Part shown: in pieces, positions 26,426 to 32,729 of the stretch
Layout of the letters: each line of letters begins with the position of its first letter
Position numbering within the stretch: the stretch's first letter is position 1
DNA from: an uncultured Bacteroides sp.
GTDB lineage: Bacteria; Bacteroidota; Bacteroidia; Bacteroidales; Bacteroidaceae
NCBI GenBank assembly: GCA_949296855.1
Contig: CASFRN010000080.1
Coordinates: forward strand, 1 to 32,729
DNA length: 32,729 nucleotides
Reading direction: 5' to 3'
The notes under the pieces: generated by a model
Told to the model about the DNA's origin: nothing
Database searches by the model: none
What the model saw: only the letters and a program-made list of their open reading frames with translations
Made by a program: the position numbers and the translations under genes

Positions 26426-26479
26426 GAAAATAATTTTCAAAAGCTCCTAAGAATGGATTGCAGCGGCATATTTTTTTTG
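26426..26479 (+). promoter_or_regulatory. Shared regulatory box, copy C (upstream of outer-membrane protein 2)
   Basis: Bases 26426-26466 are identical over 41 bp to copy B, including the palindrome GAAAATAATTTTC (26426-26438) and the 21-bp core (26441-26461). A T-run ending in TTTG (26476-26479) replaces the TTTGC seen in copies A and B. The box lies about 90-130 bases before the ATG at 26558. Confidence 0.7.
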
Positions 26480-26511
26480 TGGCAAATTGCATTGTAAATG
26501 CAAAAAAACTT

Positions 26512-26520
26512 TACTTTTGC
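26512..26520 (+). promoter_or_regulatory. -7 box for outer-membrane protein 2
   Basis: TACTTTTGC, an exact -7 consensus match, 37 bases before the ATG at 26558. The nearest TTG triplets lie 17 and 22 bases upstream, so the -33 element is imperfect. Box C stands about 45 bases further upstream. Confidence 0.6.
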
Positions 26521-26557
26521 AGCCGGAAATTAAATTTTAACAGAAAAAATAAAGGAA

Positions 26558-28879
26558 ATGAAACGTTTGTTGAGCTTATTGATGTGTTGCTGTCTCTCTT
26601 TGGCAACCTTTGCGCAGACTTTTACGGGCAAGGTCGTGGACGAAAAGAACCGGTCTTTGCCATATGCCAATGTGGTCTTGTTATCCCTTCCCGATTCCGC
26701 TTTTGTGACGGGAACGGTGAGTGACGAGTCGGGTGCTTTCACCTTGCGGAGCGGGAAACCGAATCTCTTGCTTCGGGTTTCCTCCATCGGTTATGCCACT
26801 ATATATAATAAGGTGGAGAAATCGGATATAGGGGTGATTCAGCTTTTGCCCGATGCGCAGTTGTTGGGAGAGGTAGTAGTGAAAGGTGATTTGCCCAAAG
26901 TGCAGTTGAAAGGGGATGCTCAGGTGACGAATGTGACGGGTACTATCTTAGAAAAGGCAGGTACGGGCAATGATTTGCTGAGCAAGCTTCCCGGCGTATC
27001 GGCTGATGAAGGAGCGGTAAACGTATTCGGAAGCGGTGCGGCTGAAATCTACATCAACGGGCGCAAGATGCGCAACGCATCGGAATTGGACCAGCTTTCG
27101 TCGGACAACGTGAAGCGGGTAGAGGTAGTCCGCAATCCGGGCGCAAGGTATGACGCTACAGTAAAAGCCGTAGTACGCATTTATACCAAGAAGGCGCAAG
27201 GAGAAGGCTTCGGGTTCAACAACCGCTTTGTTGCCAAGTATCAATATGACTGGACGACTGTCGAACAGTTTAACTTTAACTACCGTAAAGGCGGATTTGA
27301 TTTAGGCGGCACGCTTTTCGGGACGGACATCAATACGGAAGACAACAAGCGGCTTGTTCAGCATACCTTCTTGGATAAGGTGTGGAGGCAAGAAAATGAC
27401 TTTCATGCCGTTAGCCACGGCCAACATGCAAGTGCCGTATTTTCGCTTAACTACCAGTTCAATGAGAACCATTCCATGGGTGCCCGTTATGAGTTCGACC
27501 GCACGCCTAAGTCGGTCTATACGATAGACCCCGTTTATTCGCGGGTATTTCAGGACGGTGCGTTTTATGAGGAAAACACCAGCCGGGGTACGCAGCGATA
27601 CCCTGCTACCAGCCATGCGCTGAACGTTTACTATAACGGTCAGTTAGGCGATTGGAACATCGACTTCAATGCCGACGGGCTTTGGTCGTACACAAAGGCG
27701 TTACAGGATGTGAAGGAACAATACACGACGGAAGGAAGCCCCTTGCAAGAGCAGGTTATCAATACGGACAATAAAAACGAGAATACGCTTTATGCAGCTA
27801 AATTGGTGATAAGCCGTCCGTTGGGGGGAGGTAATTTTTCTTTTGGCGGTGAATACACTTACACCGACCGTGTGACCGATTACGTGAATGCCCAGGGCGT
27901 TTTGGATGATGTGCATAGCAATATCCGCGAGAATGCTGTTTCGGCTTTTGCGGAATATGCCCGCAGTTTCGGCAATCTGCAAGCCCAGGCCGGGGTGCGT
28001 TACGAGCATCTTGCTTCCAATTATTATGAAGGTGGAGTCCGTATCGGGGAGCAAAGCCGCACGTATGACAATGTGTTCCCCACCGTTTCGCTTGCCCTTC
28101 CTGTGGGGAAGGCGCAGCTTTCGCTCAATTATACGGGCGGCATCGAACGTCCTTCTTACGGCCTGTTGCGGAGCGACATCCATTATGTCAACCGTTACAC
28201 TTACGAAGGGGGCAATCCTTTGCTCCAGCCTTCGTTCATCCATCGGCTTTCGGCAGACGCTTCGTATAAGTGGATTTACTTCAATGCCAGTTACGTCCAT
28301 ACGAAAGATGTCGTGATTCAGATAAGCGAGGCTTATTCGGATGACAATCCATCCGTATCAATGTTTGTCCCTGTCAACAAGTTCGATTCGGACAAGCTGT
28401 ATGCCACCTTGTCTTTGTCGCCTACTATCGGCATTTGGTCACCCCAATTGACTTTGATGCTTCTTCAGCAATGGTATAAGGTAGATACGCCCAATGGTTT
28501 GAAGAACTTCAATAATCCGATGGGTAATTTTTCCTGGAATAACCATTTCCGCTTGCCTTGGGGGATTGGTTTGGATGTGGACTTGTCCGCCGTTACGGCT
28601 GGCAGCCAGGATAACTGGCAGCAGACGGAGGCGGGCTGGTCGGCAGATTTCAGCATTCTGAAGACTTTCTTGAATGAACGGATCAGCCTGCAATTGCAAG
28701 GTACGGATTTGTTTAACTCCAGCCAGGCACGGGCTGTCCAATATAACAGCAAGCGTACGACAATGCTCGACCAGCAAGCCCGCCGCTCTTTCCGCCTTAC
28801 GTTGCGTTACAAGTTTAACGCCACGAAGAGCAAGTACAAAGGCACGGGTGCAGGTCAGGAGCAGCGGAGCCGTATGTAA
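26558..28879 (+). CDS. Outer-membrane beta-barrel protein (TonB-receptor-like), paralogue 2
   Basis: A 773-residue paralogue of the protein at 22990, with the same parts: signal peptide ending LATFAQ, CarboxypepD_reg-like domain (GKVVDEKNRSLPYANVVLL), plug-like domain (LLSKLPGVSADEGAVNVFGSGAAEIYINGRKM) and an OMP_b-brl_3-type barrel ending in LRYKF and the tail SKYKGTGAG. The N-terminal ~200 residues are almost the same as in paralogue 1, including 107 identical bases (26900-27006 versus 23332-23438). The barrels differ at many surface-type positions (for example HTFLDKVWRQENDFHAV versus ETFLDKYWKQANDIQSQ). Unlike paralogue 1 it carries the shared box upstream, which ties it to the peptide genes. 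Substrate is unknown. Confidence 0.88.
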   Translation: MKRLLSLLMCCCLSLATFAQTFTGKVVDEKNRSLPYANVVLLSLPDSAFVTGTVSDESGAFTLRSGKPNLLLRVSSIGYATIYNKVEKSDIGVIQLLPDAQLLGEVVVKGDLPKVQLKGDAQVTNVTGTILEKAGTGNDLLSKLPGVSADEGAVNVFGSGAAEIYINGRKMRNASELDQLSSDNVKRVEVVRNPGARYDATVKAVVRIYTKKAQGEGFGFNNRFVAKYQYDWTTVEQFNFNYRKGGFDLGGTLFGTDINTEDNKRLVQHTFLDKVWRQENDFHAVSHGQHASAVFSLNYQFNENHSMGARYEFDRTPKSVYTIDPVYSRVFQDGAFYEENTSRGTQRYPATSHALNVYYNGQLGDWNIDFNADGLWSYTKALQDVKEQYTTEGSPLQEQVINTDNKNENTLYAAKLVISRPLGGGNFSFGGEYTYTDRVTDYVNAQGVLDDVHSNIRENAVSAFAEYARSFGNLQAQAGVRYEHLASNYYEGGVRIGEQSRTYDNVFPTVSLALPVGKAQLSLNYTGGIERPSYGLLRSDIHYVNRYTYEGGNPLLQPSFIHRLSADASYKWIYFNASYVHTKDVVIQISEAYSDDNPSVSMFVPVNKFDSDKLYATLSLSPTIGIWSPQLTLMLLQQWYKVDTPNGLKNFNNPMGNFSWNNHFRLPWGIGLDVDLSAVTAGSQDNWQQTEAGWSADFSILKTFLNERISLQLQGTDLFNSSQARAVQYNSKRTTMLDQQARRSFRLTLRYKFNATKSKYKGTGAGQEQRSRM

Positions 28880-28965
28880 TTAGTTAATAGTGAATAATGA
28901 AATAGGGAATAGTGGATAATTAGTTGATTGATTCTTGCTTATTATTGTTTTAGCTGGCATCGTTT

Positions 28966-29054
28966 TACGGTTTCCGTCCCAAAAACATACGGTTTTGCAT
29001 CGAAGCCGTACGTTCTTGGTACGGAAACCGTACGTTTTTGGGACGGAAACCGTA
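28966..29054. repeat. 89-bp inverted repeat built from four ~22-bp TACG units
   Basis: Bases 28966-28986 and 29034-29054 are perfect 21-bp inverted complements; the first begins TACGGTTTCCGTCCC. The whole element divides into four units starting with TACG at 28966, 28988, 29009 and 29031 (22, 21, 22 and 22 bases). Units 3 and 4 are similar to each other and are the reverse complements of unit 1. It lies between outer-membrane protein 2 and the rpsL promoter. The rest of 28880-29126 shows only A+T-rich filler. Confidence 0.78.
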
Positions 29055-29126
29055 GAAGGGAAACTGTTAGGGAGAGATTCTAATAGAAGAAAATTTCATC
29101 ATTCTCAGAATTTTATGCGAAAACAG

Positions 29127-29158
29127 TTTGTGCATTAAAAAGTTATTTGTAATTTTGC
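29127..29158 (+). promoter_or_regulatory. Promoter of the rpsL-rpsG-fusA operon
   Basis: TTTG at 29127-29130, 19 bases, then TAATTTTGC at 29150-29158: a full Bacteroidetes promoter match. The leader to the rpsL ATG is about 75 bases and A+T-rich. Confidence 0.82.
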
Positions 29159-29236
29159 AGCCCGAAATGTATAGTTTCGGTTACGAATGAAGAAAACAAT
29201 AAATACAATAATATAAATAATTAAAAATCAAACAAA

Positions 29237-29644
29237 ATGCCTACTATTCAACAGTTAGTAAGAAAAGGAAGAAAGGTTTTGGTTGAGAAGAGTAAATCGC
29301 CTGCATTGGATTCATGTCCTCAAAGACGTGGCGTTTGCGTGCGTGTCTACACTACAACTCCGAAGAAACCGAATTCTGCAATGCGTAAAGTTGCTCGTGT
29401 GCGTCTGACAAACTCTAAGGAAGTGAACTCTTACATTCCGGGAGAAGGACATAACTTGCAAGAACACTCTATCGTATTGGTACGTGGCGGCCGTGTGAAA
29501 GACCTTCCGGGTGTACGTTACCATATCGTTCGTGGAACCTTGGATACAGCCGGTGTTGCCGGACGTACTCAAAGACGCTCTAAATACGGTGCTAAACGCC
29601 CGAAACCGGGGCAAGCGGCTCCGGCAGGAAAAGGCAAGAAGTAA
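29237..29644 (+). CDS. rpsL: 30S ribosomal protein S12
   Basis: A 135-residue S12, the decoding-centre protein. Both functional loops are present with the usual lysines: [20 protein letters not shown] and [18 protein letters not shown]. Substitution of those lysines is the classic streptomycin-resistance change and is not seen. The N-terminus ([12 protein letters not shown]) is standard, and the C-terminus is extended with a Pro/Ala/Lys-rich tail ([14 protein letters not shown]), common in this phylum. It opens the S12-S7-EF-G operon and is driven by the promoter at 29127-29158. The 144 bases to rpsG contain no gene. Confidence 0.98.
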   Translation: MPTIQQLVRKGRKVLVEKSKSPALDSCPQRRGVCVRVYTTTPKKPNSAMRKVARVRLTNSKEVNSYIPGEGHNLQEHSIVLVRGGRVKDLPGVRYHIVRGTLDTAGVAGRTQRRSKYGAKRPKPGQAAPAGKGKK

Positions 29645-29788
29645 TCTGCCCCGCCGAGCGTAACAATTGATTTATTCATTCGTTTTGGTTTGCAGGAAAG
29701 GCTTTAAGGTTGAGTAAATGTCTTGGAGGAGACGTTGAAGAAAACAAGAAGGTACAGCCCCAAACTGAACATTATTATTAAATGAAAA

Positions 29789-30265
29789 ATGAGAAAAGCA
29801 AAACCTAAAAAACGCATCATCCTTCCGGATCCGATTTTCAACGACCAGAAGGTGTCGAAGTTCGTAAATCACTTGATGTATGACGGTAAGAAGAATACTT
29901 CTTACGAAATTTTCTATAAGTCTTTGGACCTGGTAGGAAACAAGCTTCCGGGCGAAGAAAAGTCGGCTTTGGAAGTGTGGAAAAAAGCATTGGACAATGT
30001 AACTCCTCAGTTGGAAGTAAAATCCCGCCGTATCGGTGGCGCGACATTCCAGGTTCCGACTGAAATCCGTCCTGAACGTAAAGAGTCGATTTCAATGAAA
30101 AACCTGATTGCTTTCGCACGTAAACGCGGCGGAAAGTCGATGGCTGAGAAACTGGCGGCTGAAATTCTGGACGCATACAATGAACAAGGCGGCGCTTTCA
30201 AGCGTAAGGAAGATATGCACCGTATGGCTGAAGCTAACCGCGCATTCGCTCACTTCAGATTCTAA
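29789..30265 (+). CDS. rpsG: 30S ribosomal protein S7
   Basis: A 158-residue S7, which nucleates assembly of the 30S head and contacts tRNA in the E site. It has the standard start ([30 protein letters not shown]) and family blocks such as [24 protein letters not shown], then the C-terminal [16 protein letters not shown]. The ATG at 29789 follows an A-rich leader. fusA begins 33 bases after the stop, consistent with one transcript. Confidence 0.97.
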   Translation: MRKAKPKKRIILPDPIFNDQKVSKFVNHLMYDGKKNTSYEIFYKSLDLVGNKLPGEEKSALEVWKKALDNVTPQLEVKSRRIGGATFQVPTEIRPERKESISMKNLIAFARKRGGKSMAEKLAAEILDAYNEQGGAFKRKEDMHRMAEANRAFAHFRF

Positions 30266-30298
30266 TCAAGTATATAACTAATTTAAGAAGGATTTAAA

Positions 30299-32416
30299 AT
30301 GGCTAAACATGATTTGCATTTGACCCGTAACATCGGTATCATGGCTCACATCGATGCAGGTAAAACCACGACTTCGGAACGTATTCTGTTCTATACGGGT
30401 TTGACTCACAAAATCGGTGAAGTACATGACGGCGCTGCTACGATGGACTGGATGGAACAAGAGCAGGAACGTGGTATCACTATCACTTCTGCCGCAACAA
30501 CCACTTATTGGAACTATGCCGGCAACAAGTATAAAATCAACTTGATTGACACTCCGGGACACGTGGACTTTACCGCTGAGGTAGAACGTTCGTTGCGTGT
30601 GTTGGACGGTGCTGTGGCTACATATTGTGCTGTAGGTGGCGTTGAACCTCAGTCGGAAACCGTATGGCGTCAGGCAGATAAGTACAATGTGCCCCGTATC
30701 GGTTATGTAAACAAGATGGACCGTTCGGGTGCAGACTTCTTCGAGGTTGTACGCCAAATGAAAGATGTATTGGGCGCTAATCCGTGTCCGGTAGTTGTTC
30801 CTATCGGTGCCGAAGAAAACTTCAAGGGATTGGTTGACTTGATTAAGATGAAAGCTATTTATTGGCATGACGAAACCATGGGTGCTGACTATTCAGTAGA
30901 GGATATTCCGGCAAACTTGGTTGACGAGGCTAACGAATGGCGCGATAAGATGCTGGAAAAAGTAGCTGAGTTCGACGAGGCTTTGATGGAAAAATACTTC
31001 GATGACCCTTCTACCATTACGGAAGAAGAAATCATGCGTGCATTGCGTGCAGGGACATTGAAGATGGAAATCGTGCCGATGCTGTGCGGTTCTTCATTCA
31101 AGAACAAAGGTGTGCAGACATTGTTGGATTATGTCTGCGCTTTCTTGCCTTCTCCGCTGGATACTCCGAATATTGTCGGAACAAACCCGAGTACCGGAGC
31201 TGAAGAAGACCGTAAGCCGAGCGAAGACGAAAAAACAGCTGCTTTGGCATTTAAGATTGCCACCGACCCGTATGTAGGGCGTTTGACTTTCTTCCGTGTT
31301 TATTCCGGTAAAGTTGAGGCTGGCTCTTATATTTTCAACTCCCGGTCGGGCAAGAAGGAACGTGTGTCTCGTTTGTTCCAGATGCACTCTAACAAGCAGA
31401 ACCCGGTAGAAGTGATCAGCGCGGGCGACATCGGCGCAGGTGTAGGGTTCAAGGATATCCGTACCGGTGATACACTGTGTGATGAAAGTGCTCCTATCGT
31501 ATTGGAATCTATGGACTTCCCCGAACCGGTTATCGGTATTGCGGTAGAGCCGAAGACTCAGAAAGACTTGGACAAGCTGTCTAACGGTTTGGCTAAATTG
31601 GCTGAAGAAGACCCGACATTTACCGTACGTACAGACGAACAGACCGGCCAGACAATTATCTCCGGTATGGGTGAGCTTCACTTGGATATCATCATTGACC
31701 GTCTGAAGCGTGAATTTAAGGTTGAATGTAACCAAGGCCGTCCGCAGGTTAACTACAAGGAAGCCATCACGAAGACTGTGGAATTGCGTGAAGTGTATAA
31801 GAAACAGTCGGGTGGCCGCGGTAAGTTCGCTGACATCATCGTTACAGTAGGTCCGGTTGACGAAGACTGGAAGCAAGGCGGATTGCAGTTCATCGACGAA
31901 GTGAAGGGTGGTAATGTGCCTAAGGAATTCATCCCTTCTGTACAGAAAGGTTTCCAAACCGCTATGAAGAATGGTGTGTTGGCAGGATTCCCGCTCGATT
32001 CGTTGAAGGTTGTGCTGAAGGATGGTTCGTTCCACCCGGTAGACTCTGACCAGTTGTCATTTGAGATTTGCGCAATCCAGGCGTATAAGAACGCTTGCGT
32101 GAAGGCGGGTCCGGTCTTGATGGAGCCGATTATGAAATTGGAAGTGGTGACTCCGGAGGAAAATATGGGTGATGTAATCGGCGACTTGAACAAGCGCCGT
32201 GGCCAGGTAGAAGGTATGGAGACAAGCCGCTCGGGCGCACGTATCGTGAAGGCAATGGTTCCGCTGGCAGAAATGTTCGGTTATGTAACCGCTTTGCGTA
32301 CGATTACTTCCGGCCGCGCTACTTCATCAATGACTTATGACCATCACGCTCAAGTGTCTTCTTCTATCGCTAAGACCGTATTGGAAGAAGTGAAGGGTCG
32401 TGCAGACTTAGTGTAA
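30299..32416 (+). CDS. fusA: Translation elongation factor G
   Basis: A 705-residue EF-G, the GTPase that drives translocation. The P-loop AHIDAGKT occupies residues 16-23, switch [10 protein letters not shown] begins at D84, and NKMD is at 138-141, so all GTP-binding motifs are intact. The switch I region ([18 protein letters not shown]) and later domains ([18 protein letters not shown], and the C-terminal [15 protein letters not shown]) are conserved. This is the canonical copy inside the str operon. Some Bacteroides also carry a second, diverged EF-G elsewhere; that is not this gene. A strong terminator-like hairpin follows. Confidence 0.98.
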   Translation: MAKHDLHLTRNIGIMAHIDAGKTTTSERILFYTGLTHKIGEVHDGAATMDWMEQEQERGITITSAATTTYWNYAGNKYKINLIDTPGHVDFTAEVERSLRVLDGAVATYCAVGGVEPQSETVWRQADKYNVPRIGYVNKMDRSGADFFEVVRQMKDVLGANPCPVVVPIGAEENFKGLVDLIKMKAIYWHDETMGADYSVEDIPANLVDEANEWRDKMLEKVAEFDEALMEKYFDDPSTITEEEIMRALRAGTLKMEIVPMLCGSSFKNKGVQTLLDYVCAFLPSPLDTPNIVGTNPSTGAEEDRKPSEDEKTAALAFKIATDPYVGRLTFFRVYSGKVEAGSYIFNSRSGKKERVSRLFQMHSNKQNPVEVISAGDIGAGVGFKDIRTGDTLCDESAPIVLESMDFPEPVIGIAVEPKTQKDLDKLSNGLAKLAEEDPTFTVRTDEQTGQTIISGMGELHLDIIIDRLKREFKVECNQGRPQVNYKEAITKTVELREVYKKQSGGRGKFADIIVTVGPVDEDWKQGGLQFIDEVKGGNVPKEFIPSVQKGFQTAMKNGVLAGFPLDSLKVVLKDGSFHPVDSDQLSFEICAIQAYKNACVKAGPVLMEPIMKLEVVTPEENMGDVIGDLNKRRGQVEGMETSRSGARIVKAMVPLAEMFGYVTALRTITSGRATSSMTYDHHAQVSSSIAKTVLEEVKGRADLV

Positions 32417-32429
32417 TAGATAATAGTTT

Positions 32430-32480
32430 GAAGCTGATGAGGGTTAGCGAATGACTCTTAACCCTCATGCTTCATTCTTT
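32430..32480 (+). terminator. Hairpin after fusA
   Basis: GAAGC (32430-32434) and ATGAGGGTTA (32437-32446) pair with TAACCCTCAT (32459-32468) and GCTTC (32469-32473), giving a 15-bp stem with one 2-base bulge and a 12-base loop. ATTCTTTT follows. It separates fusA from rpsJ and may act as a partial terminator or as an mRNA processing site. Confidence 0.75.
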
Positions 32481-32506
32481 TGTTGTATAATTATAAAATA
32501 AATAAA

Positions 32507-32729
32507 ATGAGTCAGAAAATTAGAATTAAATTGAAATCTTACGACCACAACTTGGTAGACAAGTCGGCTGAGAAGATTGTAAAGACTGTAAAGGCAACCG
32601 GTGCGATTGTGAGCGGCCCGATTCCATTGCCTACTCACAAGCGTATTTTTACTGTGAACCGTTCGACTTTCGTCAACAAGAAGTCGCGTGAACAGTTTGA
32701 GTTGTCTTCTTACAAGAGACTGAGTGACA
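32507..32729 (+). CDS. rpsJ: 30S ribosomal protein S10, 3' end outside window
   Basis: An open frame from ATG 32507 to the window end gives 74 residues beginning [20 protein letters not shown], the S10 start. It continues with the family loop [30 protein letters not shown]10 is a 30S head protein and, in many bacteria, also the NusE antitermination factor. It normally opens the large S10 ribosomal operon, which would continue beyond the window. The intergenic leader is A+T-rich and I could not fix a promoter. Confidence 0.96.
   Translation, partial: MSQKIRIKLKSYDHNLVDKSAEKIVKTVKATGAIVSGPIPLPTHKRIFTVNRSTFVNKKSREQFELSSYKRLSD

Noticed and set aside
29237-29644. Streptomycin-resistance substitutions in rpsL
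   Set aside because: Lysines in both loops (KKPNSA and VKDLPG) are intact.

Overview
The window reads as a chromosomal piece of a gut-type Bacteroidaceae (Bacteroides/Phocaeicola-like). The ribosomal and RNA polymerase proteins have Bacteroidales character. Secreted proteins carry FAQ- or lipobox-type signal peptides. Many genes are preceded by the Bacteroidetes promoter pattern, TTTG or TTG followed about 20 bases later by TAnnTTTGC. The species cannot be fixed from the sequence alone.

The two ends are housekeeping. Bases 1-10272 hold rplK (5' end missing), rplA, rplJ, rplL, rpoB and rpoC, with a strong hairpin terminator/attenuator between rplL and rpoB and another terminator after rpoC. 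Bases 29237-32729 hold rpsL, rpsG, fusA and the start of rpsJ, driven by their own canonical promoter. Nothing in rpoB or rpsL suggests rifampicin or streptomycin resistance.

Between them lies about 19 kb of accessory DNA. In order it holds: a DUF456 membrane protein; an Rpn/PD-(D/E)XK nuclease gene (minus strand); a RiPP-type peptide cluster (C39-peptidase ABC exporter, HlyD-type adaptor, a 77-aa double-glycine precursor, a radical SAM/SPASM maturase); an antitoxin/PIN-toxin pair; an A+T-rich regulatory block (membrane-anchored TPR lipoprotein with a C-terminal HTH, a DUF3244 secreted protein, a 79-aa HTH protein); a second RiPP cluster broken by an in-frame stop in the precursor leader and a frameshift in the radical SAM maturase; and two paralogous 774/773-aa outer-membrane beta-barrel proteins separated by a second Rpn gene (minus strand).

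The most interesting link is a 21-bp sequence found three times, 41 bp identical in two of the copies. It lies upstream of the exporter gene, the broken precursor gene and the second outer-membrane protein gene, and nowhere else I can see here. With the matching double-glycine leaders of the two precursors, it suggests one co-regulated peptide-secretion system: radical SAM-modified peptides, one exporter, an outer-membrane barrel, and nearby HTH regulators as candidate controllers. The intergenic DNA also carries two unusual arrays with a period near 22 bp built from palindromic or inverted units, a pair of 19-bp palindromes in front of the TPR regulator, and an 83-bp nested inverted repeat.
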